From contig NZ_MIJY01000005.1 in NCBI RefSeq assembly GCF_001730305.1, forward strand, positions 1-64,000: a stretch of DNA of 64,000 nt. The letters are read 5' to 3'. Under the pieces are notes generated by a model. The model saw only the letters and a list, made by a program, of their open reading frames with translations, had not been told where the DNA came from and ran no database searches. The stretch's first letter is position 1. Each line of letters opens with the position of its first letter. This DNA is from Enterococcus termitis (GTDB lineage Bacteria > Bacillota > Bacilli > Lactobacillales > Enterococcaceae). Both the position numbers and the translations under genes were made by a program. Below are positions 51,161 to 61,255 of this stretch, in pieces.

Positions 51161-54100
51161 TTATATTCCCATTACGTGTTCCTGTTCATCTTCCATGTCA
51201 TACTCAACTTCATACCTTTCTTCTTCTGATTCACTTTCCAACGTCTGTAACTCAATTTGTTTATTTATAGTTGATTGTTCTTTTAGATATTGATCAAGTT
51301 CTTCTTGCTGAGGAAAAGGCGCTTCAAGCTCTCTTTGTGCTACTTCCATTTGTAACTTCGTATCTCTGATTTCATCGTTTGTATCATTAATTCGATCATT
51401 TATGTGATTAACTAAATTGATTAACCGAGTGATATTCCCTGTTTTCGTGTCTGGAGTAAATTTCGTCCGGTAACTTGATTCACCCCGAAGAGAAAGGGTG
51501 TCTTCTCTCATTGTGGTTTTTTCTAAATAAACATCTAATCCGCGATAAGATCCGATTTTAATTTCAGCACTCCCCTTTTCTTTATTCAGATCGTTACCAG
51601 TCAGCTGAGAAAAAGCGTTTATCTGAATAAAGGCATCCTCTCTATTATCAATTTGTTTTCCATCGATTTCCATAAAGAACTCTTGTTGCGGGTTAGAATT
51701 TATAACAGATAAATCAGCTGAATACTTTTTAAGCTGCTCATCAAGATATGCTAACTTGTTAGGATAAGTTTCTCTTATATTTTTATCCATTCGACTTCTT
51801 GCGTTGGCCCACTGCGATCGAATTAGTTGTAAACGGGTAACCTCATTGTCTATTCCCATCTTCTCGGCCAATAGAGGGTTGTCTGTGGCGATTGCTTTCA
51901 CTTCCGCTGCAGATAGCACTGTTTCGTCTAAATCGTCCATAGAACGGTTTATATTGCTTCCATTCATCACTTGAGCAATATATGTTAGTTTTTGTTCTTG
52001 AATTTGCCACAAGTATGAATCAAATGTTCCTTTTGTTACATACCGGAAAATCTCAACAGTTTCATTTTCATTTCCTTGACGTAGGATTCTCCCCTCACGT
52101 TGGGTCAAATCAGAAGGTTTCCAAGGACAGTCTATGTGGTGGGCAGCAATCAATTTATTTTGTATGTTTGTTCCCGTACCTAGTTTTTGCGTACTTCCAA
52201 TAATCACACGAACCTCGCCATTTCTTACCTTTTCAAATAAATCGTCCCGTTGTTTATCTGTTTTAGCATCATGAACGAACGCTATTTCATTTTCAGGCAC
52301 ACCTTTAGAAAGTAATTGATCTTTAATCTCTTGATAAACATTAAACTTACCAGGTTTAGGTGTCCCACTATCAGAAAAAATGATTTGGGTAGAATTTGTG
52401 GGTTTGGTTCTTTCCCATACACTAAACACTTTTTCAGAACAAATACTTAATTTTGACTCTGGATCTCGGACCTGTTCTTCATCTATCAATCTCGAATCAA
52501 TAGCCATTAATTTAGCTTCATTCGTCAGCTTTAGCATATTATCGTCGGAAGGATCAACATGTCCGTTCCGAATATCCTCAGAACGAGTGACAAATTCAGC
52601 CATCTTTCTCTCTTGATACAACGACCGTTCAGTTACAATAGTTTGGACTTTCCCTGTTTCTAATTCTGGAACAGGTAATTTAAGCATATCAGCGGTTTGA
52701 ATATCCGCTACTTGGTGGAACATAGTCATTAATTCAGGTAAATTATGAAATTTAGAGAAACGGTCTCTGATACGATAACCACTACCTTCAGGGGTAATCT
52801 CTAAAGTAGACGTTACTTGGCCAAAAGTAGAAGCCCAGGAATCAAATGAGTTTAATCCTCTTTGCTTAAGCTCTTCTGGCTGAAGAAAATACTGCATAAC
52901 ATATAATTCGCTCATAGAATTTGATACTGGGGTTCCTGTTGCAAAAACAACATTCTTTCCATCATTCATTTCCTGAATATAGCGAACTTTACTAAGCATG
53001 TCGCTTGCTCTTTGGCTATTTGATTTACCGACTCCAGCAACATTTTGCATTTTAGTGTAAATGAACAAATTTTTATATGCATGTGCTTCATCAACAAATA
53101 GACAATCCACACCTAATTCTTCAAATGTTATCACATCATCTTTTTTCGATTCATTTGCTAGTTTCTCTAACTTTGTTTCTAGTCCTTTTTTAAATCGTTC
53201 AATTTGTTTAATAGACCATTTTTCTGCGTCAGCAGCCTTCAATTCGGCAATGATACTTAGTGCATCTTTAATTTGACTATTTAGTATAGCTCTTTGTCTT
53301 TCTTCACTCAGAGGAATACGCTCAAATTGACTGTGACCAATTATAACTGCATCATAATTTCCTGTAGCAATTCTTGATACAAACGCTCGCCTATTTTGCT
53401 TCTCAAAATCTTTTTTGGTTGTAATGAGAATATTAGCATTGGGGTAAAAAGTTAGTATTTCCTTACCCCACTGTTCTGTTAAATGATTGGGAACCACATA
53501 TAGTGGCTTATTCACTAACCCATTTTGCTTTAAGTACATACCAGCTGATAACATAGCTGCTGTTTTACCCGCACCTACTTCATGAGCCATCAATGCCTTA
53601 CCACTATATAAAATCCTCGCAATTACATCTTTTTGGTGTGGTCGTAATTCGACTTGTAAATTCATCTCATCGAATGTTAGATTTTCTCCATTGTACTTCC
53701 TTGGTCTATTAGTATTGAATCGATCATTATATATATCAAGAAGTTCTCTCGATCTTGCTTGGTCTTGGAACAACCATTTTTGAAATTCATATTCAATATC
53801 TTCCTGTTTTCCACGAGCAATCATTGTTTCTTTCGCATTCAGAACATACCTTACTGTGTCTCCATCAACGACTCTATCTTTAATCGTTGCTTTTTGTAGA
53901 TTTAGGCTTGCTTCAAGAATTTCATAGCCATTAATTCTGTCTGTACCAAATTTTTCTGTTACAAGAACACTATTGCCATTTTTTCCTTTTTCTAACACTC
54001 TCCATGACGCATTGTGATCTAAATAGTCTACTCTAATCCGAAACTTGCCTTTAGTCATATACTCTGGAGTTTCAAATAGATCGTGCATAAATTCATCGTA

Positions 54101-57100
54101 AAATCGTAATGGTATCCACGGGCTACCTATCTGAAATTTGATATCGCCTTCTAACAATCTTTCTGGTTGTGCCTTCTTTAAATCCTCGATTCCTTTATCG
54201 ATTTGCTTGAGTAGATCAGCATTTTTTACAGCATCACGAATAGAAATCGAACGATCTAGTTTCTCTTTAACATTTCCCGTTAAGAACTCATCTGCAATTT
54301 CCCATGCATTAAGGTTCTCTTCAGGGAGAGTATCAAAACTTCGCAATTTTGAAGGATTGAGATAAATCTCACTTCCTAATTCTTCAATTATTTCTTTGAA
54401 CGTATGGTCTGGATAAAGTTCTTGAACATATTCAAAATCAATATTACGTCTTCGCATCATTGAAATTTGAACTGCATCTATTGCCTTACTTACTGTGTGA
54501 ATCATTTGTTTTGGTCGTACTGTTGCCTGGTAGAAAATTGGTTGCTTGATATAGCCATCTTCTGTTTCTTTTTCAAGTGATACTAATAACGGATATTTGT
54601 TATCCGCTCTTAATATTCTCATATTGACCGGATCATTCATGTATCCACATTTATCTACAAAAGCATCGTATGTCTCATTCAGAATCTTGAGCTTCTCTTT
54701 TAGTTCACTTTCCTCATAATCGTATTGCTGAAGGGTCAATACTTCTGAAACAGCTTCTCTCACAGGAATCATTAATTTGATTCTTGTTTGGTTCATTGTT
54801 CCTTTATACTCTTCAAATTCTCCATCGACCGTATGGTAAAAGGTTCTACTTCCTACTTTAAAGAAAGAATATTGCTTAGTTTCTTCTGGAACTGTTATCT
54901 CGACTAAGACTTCTGGTAATAAGTGTGAGCTTTTTTCTTTTATTTCAATTTTTTCTATTGTTTGATCTTTCAGCACTCGGTTAAAAGCTTCATTTACTTC
55001 TTTAATCAAATCTTGATCACTTGGAGGGACAACATCTAATGTTTGCCCTTGAAAGTTCTTTACTCTTATTTCTCCAAGTATTTGTTCAGGGTGTTCAATA
55101 AAGTATTCATTCATAAACAAACCAAGGAACTCAGGGTGTTCTCTAGAATTGACCCAGTTTGGTTCCTGATATTCAGCCATCATTTCTTTCATCGTTTTCT
55201 TTTGGAAAATTAATATATCAGAAATTACTTCTGTACCAGCTGATTGCTTAAATGCTGTCTTTGGAAGTCTTACTGCACCTATAAAGTTCGCTCGTTTAGC
55301 TAAGAATTCTCTAGCACGCATGTCTTTTTTATCCATTGAACCAGCAGAGGTTATAAATAGCAATACTCCCTTTTGGTTTAGGCTATTGATTGATTTTGCC
55401 ATAAAATAATCATGTACAACAAAATTGTATTTATCATATTGCTGATCTAGCACTTTGATATTATTAAACGGAAAATTCCCGATCACTAAATCCATCTTTT
55501 CTTTCAACTTAACTTTTTCAAAACCTGCGATCGACACATTTGCATCCGGATATAATTGTTTCGCAAGCCGTCCGGTTAAACCGTCTAATTCAATACCCGT
55601 CAAATTAGCACTTTTCAAATTGTCCGGCAAAGCTTGAAAAAAGTTTCCTGTCCCCATAGCTGGATCTAAAATATTACCTTTAGAAAAATCACCAAAGTTC
55701 TCAGCGAATTGATACATAGTTCTAATCAGCTTAGGATCTGTATAAAACGCAGTCAGTACAGTTGATCGTACCCCTGCATACTCTTGATCACTCAGTAAAT
55801 TTTTCAATCGATTACGTTCGTCTTTCCAATTTGAAAGCTCTTCATCAAAGATTTCAGGAATGCCTCCCCATCCAGAATATTTTGCTAATACGGACTGATC
55901 CTCTTTGGTTGCTTGTTGTTGTTGTTTTTCTAATGAGTCTAATAGTTCCAATGCAATAAGATTATCTTGAGCTTTTGCTTTTTTTCCATTCTGGTACAAC
56001 GTGTCATCAGAACTGTAGTAATTCTTAGATACAAGCAACGTTTCAGACATTGGGTTGTTATCCGTCTGGTTACTCTCTAAAGCTGCATCATATTCAAAAT
56101 CAAACAGAGACATTTCTTCAGAAGATTCTTCCTCATTGTGTTCTTTTTCAGCAGTTCCTTTTATTGACTCTCGATATTTTCGCCCTTCCTCTGATAGATA
56201 TTTACTATTAATCTTTGGAACACTCTCATTTAACCTTTCAATCACCCATGGAATTTTAGGAAAATTCATTTCTTGGTGACCATGACTAAAATGGTTTTTC
56301 TCTATGATTGTCAAATAACCAATTCTATCATCTTGACTTTTCAACGAAACAAGAGCCTCTGGACTTCCTATTTTGAAATCAATGTACCCATAATAGAAGT
56401 CATCTAATGTATATATGTCAGCTGAGTGCTCTCCATCGATAAACTTCAAATAGAATTTATCGAATTGAGCTATGGTAAATTCTTGTTCATTTTTTAAACT
56501 TGATATAACTAACAATGGTTCATTTTCAACTTCTATATCTAATGCATTGAGAGAATCATTTGACAAATCTAAGTTGGCAAGGTGCCTCTCTAAAATACTG
56601 AGATTCATATCCGATATAGACGTTCCCGGAATACGAGAGTTTATATCTTTGGTCTTTAATATCAACTGTCTTTCAAATAATAAAGCATCTAAAGAAATTT
56701 CTTTAGACGTATCTTCTACAAATTGTCTAAACTCATCCATATTTCTTACAGTAATTGTCGAGAATTGTTCAAACTCATACATCTTTTCCTGTGAAACGTC
56801 TTCAACTACAGCAAATGCCTTTTCTAGTAAAAAATTAGTTTTTTCAGAAATTGTTCCAGAATGAAAGTTGTTTCTAAATAAAAGATATGTTGCCTCGTCC
56901 TGAACAAAATCCATTATTCCTATTTTTATTTCCGGGTTTGCTGCTAAGGGGACTAAGGATAGTTCAACATCTCCACTATTTGTGTTTTCTTCAGGATAGA
57001 CAGTTTTCAAATATTTCTTATATTCCACTAGTCTAGAAAAGGTGAGTTCTTTCGAGTTTCTACCAAGTCCATTATTTTCTATACCTTTTTCTCGCATTAA

Positions 57101-59527
57101 TCTAAATAATTCATTTTCGAACGAGGTTGTCTCCCCAGTATTATTTGCCATATCCTGAAATATTTCACGCAGTTCTTCTTTACTTCTCGTGATTAAAACG
57201 CGATTAAGAAAGTGGACTTCTCTACTCTCCTTAGGATTTTCAACTACAGTAAAAACACCACTATATCCCTCAATCGCCGGGAATGTTGAGCTTAACTTTC
57301 CAAAAGATAAATCTAAATAAACAGTAGTAATGTCTTCTCCACCATTCCAAGCAAATCGAAAATGACTATTTGAAGGAAATGCTCCTTTAAAATAGTCGAT
57401 TTTTCTTTGATTTGGGGTAGCAGAATTATTTTCAACGAGTTGTTCTTGAACTATTGGTTCTTCAATAACTTGAGGTAACTCATCATTAGCTACTTGATTC
57501 ATTTTTGTTTCAAAAAAAGTAGAAGCTACTCGTGGATCTCCATCCAATCGAATTTCTTCTACTTCATCACTATATGGATTTAAATTCTCTAAGTGCTGCT
57601 TCATAAGAGTTAGTTCGGAATCATTTAAAACTGATCCCCTTTCTCTTGTCACTCGATTTTTTGCAACGTATAAGAGTTCTCTTTCAAAAAACAGTCCCTC
57701 TTCAGTGATTTCTCTAGTCATCGAATCTATCAAATGATCAAGTTCATCTATACTGTGTACTCTAATCTTATGCAACGGGTCCACTTCAACTATTTTATCT
57801 ACACTTGGATCTTCTATTACTGCAAAAATTTGCTCGTTAATCAAACCTTCATTGGCTGCTAACTTTAAATCATGTGACGACTGATATATCGAGTGTTCCA
57901 TAGTATGGAAATTATTCCTAAAAAGAAAGTATACTGCTTTATCTTCTGGAAAATGCATCAACCCGATTTCAATTTCCGGATTGGCCTTGAGAGGAGATAG
58001 ACTAATCATATTATCTTTCTTTAAGTCAGGATTGGCTAAATAATCAAGGTAATCTCTATAATTCAAAAGGAATTGAAAATCAATTGTACCACCTGAAGTA
58101 AAACTTTTGACGGCTTTTGTTTTTTCAAATAACTCCTTTTCAAAAGAAAAAGTATCAACTTCTGGATCAATTATGTCCTCAAAGCATTGTCGAAACTCTG
58201 ATAAACTCCTAGTTTCAATCCTACTCCCTTTAATTCTAAATAGTTTTTTAAGTGTAGGTATCTCAACGATTTCATATGAATCACTGTGTCCTTGTACATG
58301 TGGAAAGTCCCTTTGAAGACTACATCTAGAATTGGAAAGCCAAATGGAGGACATATCACCACTTGGCAATACAAAACTGAATTGTTTATTGTTTGTTAGT
58401 GTTCCTTTTAATTCACTGTAATGTCCTGTCCGATTGGTAATGGATTGACTGGAATCGTTTGTAACATCTCTTGAGTTACTATCTCTCTTATTTGGCTCAA
58501 CAGGTTGTTTAGGTGTTGAATATTCTTCAATTGATCGTTTTCCGTTGGATAAGGATTTTTCTTCAGTCCAGATTTCAGAAGCTGAATTTCTCGACTGATT
58601 GCTTGTTCCTCCAGAGAATGAAGATATTCCATCAATGTTCCTTCTGCTAATTTCATGTGATACAGAGGCTGATTTTGATCTTTCAAATATGCCATTGCTA
58701 TTCTTCCGTAATCTTGCAGCGGTGCCTCGAATTCTTTGTTTGTCGATAGTTGAATTTCTGTTAACTCTAAATCTTCTATCTTGGTACTTTCGCTCATTTG
58801 ATCTTTCTTGTCCATATGTTTGTTCCTCCTGCTTAGTGAATTCTTTTTCGATTTCCTGTTTAATTACGTATATTTTTGACAATGCATGACGAGTAACTTC
58901 GTTGACTACATTTCCTAGGGTGAAAACTTCAATTCCTAGTTCGATATCCATAATCTCATCAAAGTAGTTTTCATCATACACTGGGTTTAACCAAGGGGCT
59001 TTAGTAGAAATTGCATATAAAATAGAATTCTCAATCAGTTGCCGATTTTTACTTACATAACCTGTTGTATCCTTTTCTTCGTAGTTATTAACCGCATGAT
59101 AGATTAAGTCTTCAAATGCATTAAAAAGAGGAACTTCTGAATCTTTCACATCAAAAACAGATTCATAAAACTTAGAAATAACCTTCTTAGCAATAGTTCT
59201 ATTTCCTGTCCAGCTAGGTTCTTCAAACTTTTTACCATAGGTCTGCGATATATCAAATAAGTGTTTCGCCACTACTTGATCTTGCTGACTGTCAACTATC
59301 GCAATACTTTTCTGTCCTTTTCTTGGATAACGATCGATCTTTTTCCACGTATCGAAATCTGCTAAATACGTTGCATTAGGCTTTTGCTTATGAATAGATA
59401 CTTTATCTATAAAACTATATTTATATAGTTGGCCACTAAATGCAAGAAAAGTTCTCCAATTATCCGAATTAGCTTTAATACTCTTCAAGCTTTCATCATA
59501 GATTTCTCGTAGATTCATTCTCACCAT
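51161..59527 (-). CDS. Giant ArdC-like/N6-adenine methyltransferase/SNF2-type helicase protein
   Basis: 2788 residues. Residues 1-110 resemble an ArdC N-terminal domain (SFIDKVSIHKQKPNATYLAD). Two related regions follow (about 380-650 and 720-990). A methyltransferase domain has ILDPAMGTGNFFQAL (about 1285) and VIGNFPFNN (about 1350). A superfamily 2 helicase has Walker A LMAHEVGAGKTAAML (about 1980), DEAH in CLFVDEAHAYKN (about 2146), GTPVSNSM, and motif VI QREGRILRQGNE (about 2482). A coiled coil ends the protein. Such proteins are typical of large Gram-positive conjugative elements and probably protect or process transferred DNA. Confidence 0.9.
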   Translation of the reverse strand: MVRMNLREIYDESLKSIKANSDNWRTFLAFSGQLYKYSFIDKVSIHKQKPNATYLADFDTWKKIDRYPRKGQKSIAIVDSQQDQVVAKHLFDISQTYGKKFEEPSWTGNRTIAKKVISKFYESVFDVKDSEVPLFNAFEDLIYHAVNNYEEKDTTGYVSKNRQLIENSILYAISTKAPWLNPVYDENYFDEIMDIELGIEVFTLGNVVNEVTRHALSKIYVIKQEIEKEFTKQEEQTYGQERSNERKYQDRRFRVNRNSTIDKQRIRGTAARLRKNSNGIFERSKSASVSHEISRRNIDGISSFSGGTSNQSRNSASEIWTEEKSLSNGKRSIEEYSTPKQPVEPNKRDSNSRDVTNDSSQSITNRTGHYSELKGTLTNNKQFSFVLPSGDMSSIWLSNSRCSLQRDFPHVQGHSDSYEIVEIPTLKKLFRIKGSRIETRSLSEFRQCFEDIIDPEVDTFSFEKELFEKTKAVKSFTSGGTIDFQFLLNYRDYLDYLANPDLKKDNMISLSPLKANPEIEIGLMHFPEDKAVYFLFRNNFHTMEHSIYQSSHDLKLAANEGLINEQIFAVIEDPSVDKIVEVDPLHKIRVHSIDELDHLIDSMTREITEEGLFFERELLYVAKNRVTRERGSVLNDSELTLMKQHLENLNPYSDEVEEIRLDGDPRVASTFFETKMNQVANDELPQVIEEPIVQEQLVENNSATPNQRKIDYFKGAFPSNSHFRFAWNGGEDITTVYLDLSFGKLSSTFPAIEGYSGVFTVVENPKESREVHFLNRVLITRSKEELREIFQDMANNTGETTSFENELFRLMREKGIENNGLGRNSKELTFSRLVEYKKYLKTVYPEENTNSGDVELSLVPLAANPEIKIGIMDFVQDEATYLLFRNNFHSGTISEKTNFLLEKAFAVVEDVSQEKMYEFEQFSTITVRNMDEFRQFVEDTSKEISLDALLFERQLILKTKDINSRIPGTSISDMNLSILERHLANLDLSNDSLNALDIEVENEPLLVISSLKNEQEFTIAQFDKFYLKFIDGEHSADIYTLDDFYYGYIDFKIGSPEALVSLKSQDDRIGYLTIIEKNHFSHGHQEMNFPKIPWVIERLNESVPKINSKYLSEEGRKYRESIKGTAEKEHNEEESSEEMSLFDFEYDAALESNQTDNNPMSETLLVSKNYYSSDDTLYQNGKKAKAQDNLIALELLDSLEKQQQQATKEDQSVLAKYSGWGGIPEIFDEELSNWKDERNRLKNLLSDQEYAGVRSTVLTAFYTDPKLIRTMYQFAENFGDFSKGNILDPAMGTGNFFQALPDNLKSANLTGIELDGLTGRLAKQLYPDANVSIAGFEKVKLKEKMDLVIGNFPFNNIKVLDQQYDKYNFVVHDYFMAKSINSLNQKGVLLFITSAGSMDKKDMRAREFLAKRANFIGAVRLPKTAFKQSAGTEVISDILIFQKKTMKEMMAEYQEPNWVNSREHPEFLGLFMNEYFIEHPEQILGEIRVKNFQGQTLDVVPPSDQDLIKEVNEAFNRVLKDQTIEKIEIKEKSSHLLPEVLVEITVPEETKQYSFFKVGSRTFYHTVDGEFEEYKGTMNQTRIKLMIPVREAVSEVLTLQQYDYEESELKEKLKILNETYDAFVDKCGYMNDPVNMRILRADNKYPLLVSLEKETEDGYIKQPIFYQATVRPKQMIHTVSKAIDAVQISMMRRRNIDFEYVQELYPDHTFKEIIEELGSEIYLNPSKLRSFDTLPEENLNAWEIADEFLTGNVKEKLDRSISIRDAVKNADLLKQIDKGIEDLKKAQPERLLEGDIKFQIGSPWIPLRFYDEFMHDLFETPEYMTKGKFRIRVDYLDHNASWRVLEKGKNGNSVLVTEKFGTDRINGYEILEASLNLQKATIKDRVVDGDTVRYVLNAKETMIARGKQEDIEYEFQKWLFQDQARSRELLDIYNDRFNTNRPRKYNGENLTFDEMNLQVELRPHQKDVIARILYSGKALMAHEVGAGKTAAMLSAGMYLKQNGLVNKPLYVVPNHLTEQWGKEILTFYPNANILITTKKDFEKQNRRAFVSRIATGNYDAVIIGHSQFERIPLSEERQRAILNSQIKDALSIIAELKAADAEKWSIKQIERFKKGLETKLEKLANESKKDDVITFEELGVDCLFVDEAHAYKNLFIYTKMQNVAGVGKSNSQRASDMLSKVRYIQEMNDGKNVVFATGTPVSNSMSELYVMQYFLQPEELKQRGLNSFDSWASTFGQVTSTLEITPEGSGYRIRDRFSKFHNLPELMTMFHQVADIQTADMLKLPVPELETGKVQTIVTERSLYQERKMAEFVTRSEDIRNGHVDPSDDNMLKLTNEAKLMAIDSRLIDEEQVRDPESKLSICSEKVFSVWERTKPTNSTQIIFSDSGTPKPGKFNVYQEIKDQLLSKGVPENEIAFVHDAKTDKQRDDLFEKVRNGEVRVIIGSTQKLGTGTNIQNKLIAAHHIDCPWKPSDLTQREGRILRQGNENETVEIFRYVTKGTFDSYLWQIQEQKLTYIAQVMNGSNINRSMDDLDETVLSAAEVKAIATDNPLLAEKMGIDNEVTRLQLIRSQWANARSRMDKNIRETYPNKLAYLDEQLKKYSADLSVINSNPQQEFFMEIDGKQIDNREDAFIQINAFSQLTGNDLNKEKGSAEIKIGSYRGLDVYLEKTTMREDTLSLRGESSYRTKFTPDTKTGNITRLINLVNHINDRINDTNDEIRDTKLQMEVAQRELEAPFPQQEELDQYLKEQSTINKQIELQTLESESEEERYEVEYDMEDEQEHVMGI

Positions 59528-59558
59528 ACTTCTTACACCTTCTTAGTCAATTTTATTA

Positions 59559-60509
59559 TTATTGATTACCAATTTCTTGAGAGTTTTCAATTTCTACATT
59601 TTCATTCCCAGCTGCATACCCTTGGGCCAACTCCATATCTTGAATTCTGTCCAGTCTTCTACTAACACCGTCAGATAATTCTTTTTCATTAGTTAACGAA
59701 ACAATTGACTCGAGCTCATTCTTTTGTTCATCAGTAATAGACCCACTATAATTGTGCATTTCAATGACCAACGTATCATACATGTTCAAATCAATTTTTT
59801 CACTAGTGTGTATTTTTTCAGTGAATCCTCTTTTTTGATTCATCAAATCTAAATATCTTAACGTTTCTATACTCATGTTTGATAGAGAATGGTCAATACG
59901 GTCAGCGTATTTTTCATAGCGATCCTTCTCATAATCAAAACCAGATTCAACATCCTCTATTAAATCCCTTAATGAGTAGTCATGATCAATTTCAAGTTTT
60001 GGAAGTCCATATCCTTGGTCCCATGCATCTTTAACGCCAACAACATATTGATTTTCTTCAAGCTCTGGATACTTTTCACTTAATTCTTTCTCATTTTCGG
60101 CATAAATGATTTCTGTGGTACTTTCTTTCCCATCCTCGATAACAGTGTAAAAGTGATCTATGTTTCTTTCCATCGCTTTGGGTAATTGTTCAGCAGCTGC
60201 AACTCCTTTTTCTGTTAATCCATATACATAATAAGTATCATTGCCTGATTCAAAACTTGAATTAGGCTCAGTAATGATTAATCCATTCTCTTGTAAAAAT
60301 TCGACATCAGCTGACTTAGAAACAGCTACCTCCATACTAGGATTCCCAACTTTAGTCTCAATAGGATACGTAAGATCTTCTGAAGGAATTCCATTTTTAT
60401 CAACTGTCCAAAAATCGATAGTTCCATCACTAAATTTAAGTCCGGTCAGTTGAACTTGTTCTTGCTTGTTATATCTTTTCGATTCAAATAGTTCTTCTTT
60501 TAAGTTCAT
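59559..60509 (-). CDS. Conjugative-element protein, DUF4316/LPD-like
   Basis: 316 residues, acidic, soluble, starting at ATG 60509 (AAAGGG before it; the longer frame starts in the promoter). It has TYYVYGLTEKGVAAAEQLPK and a module EIIYAENEKELSEKYPELEE followed by NQYVVGVKDAWDQGYG, similar to part of the product of 49133-49753. The C-terminal half is helical. Partner of the giant protein gene 31 bases downstream; function unknown. Confidence 0.6.
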   Translation of the reverse strand: MNLKEELFESKRYNKQEQVQLTGLKFSDGTIDFWTVDKNGIPSEDLTYPIETKVGNPSMEVAVSKSADVEFLQENGLIITEPNSSFESGNDTYYVYGLTEKGVAAAEQLPKAMERNIDHFYTVIEDGKESTTEIIYAENEKELSEKYPELEENQYVVGVKDAWDQGYGLPKLEIDHDYSLRDLIEDVESGFDYEKDRYEKYADRIDHSLSNMSIETLRYLDLMNQKRGFTEKIHTSEKIDLNMYDTLVIEMHNYSGSITDEQKNELESIVSLTNEKELSDGVSRRLDRIQDMELAQGYAAGNENVEIENSQEIGNQ

Positions 60510-60529
60510 TTTCAAAATCCCTTTCGTTA

Positions 60530-60558
60530 AAAATATCATCTTTTTATTTATACGTCAA
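60530..60558 (-). promoter_or_regulatory. Promoter of the 60.5-51.2 kb operon
   Basis: On the minus strand TTGACG (60553-60558), 17 bases, TATTTT (60530-60535). The -35 region is identical over 15 bases to that of the promoter at 50712-50740, suggesting shared control. Confidence 0.75.
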
Positions 60559-60626
60559 TATAAACATGTTTTTATTTACGTGAAAAAAATTTCCTGAAGG
60601 TCGGGTTTGACCTTTTTTGTCTTTTT

Positions 60627-61232
60627 TTATTTCAGAGTAGTGTCTGTGTCCTCAAGTGAAATATAGCTAAATTCTCTAATTTTGTAATCATTGGCTTTCA
60701 CTTCTCTTTCACCCAAAAGCTTTACTTTGCTTATATTCTCAAGTTTTTTCTTAACAACATTTCCATCGCTATCTAAAATATCAAACGTTGTTTTTACTTC
60801 AGCAATCACTTGGAACTGTTTTTCATTGATTCGATGATAATAAACATCTGATGATTTATAAGTAATATTTGCATAGTTTTGATTGTTGTTATTCAGTTCC
60901 TGTACACGGATAAAGTCCTGGTATTTATCTTTTAAATTCTGCGTACTTAGCTTTTCTAAAGCTTTTTGATTGTCACCGACCTTTTCATAGGTAAAAAATG
61001 TTTTCAAAAATTCTTCCGTCGTTTGCAGGGCACTTTCCATTTCTTCATACTTTGGATTCGTTATCTCAATTATTTCGATATCCTTGGTTGAGCTATCACT
61101 TGTGGACACTTCACCAATTTCAATTGAATCATCCTGGTTCTTTTCATCACTATTTTTGTTAATAAACAAAACCGCTAGAAGAAAAATGAAAAAGATACCT
61201 GGAATAATCCACATAAATTTTTTTATCTTCAT
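60627..61232 (-). CDS. Bitopic membrane protein, VirB8/TcpC-like candidate
   Basis: One N-terminal membrane helix (about 7-24) is followed by an acidic linker and a soluble domain (about 65-190) with an NTF2-like pattern: LKTFFTYEKVGDNQKALEKL, then VYYHRINEKQFQVIAEVKTT, then FDILDSDGNVVKKKLE. VirB8/TcpC proteins of Gram-positive conjugation systems have this layout. It starts 23 bases after the cell-wall hydrolase gene. Family assignment by layout only. Confidence 0.55.
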   Translation of the reverse strand: MKIKKFMWIIPGIFFIFLLAVLFINKNSDEKNQDDSIEIGEVSTSDSSTKDIEIIEITNPKYEEMESALQTTEEFLKTFFTYEKVGDNQKALEKLSTQNLKDKYQDFIRVQELNNNNQNYANITYKSSDVYYHRINEKQFQVIAEVKTTFDILDSDGNVVKKKLENISKVKLLGEREVKANDYKIREFSYISLEDTDTTLK

Positions 61233-61255
61233 TCAATTCACCACCTTTAAGTAGT

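Noticed and set aside
51982-58889. Many short frames opposite the giant helicase gene
   Set aside because: All are shadows of the 2788-codon gene; none has a ribosome-binding site or recognisable motif.
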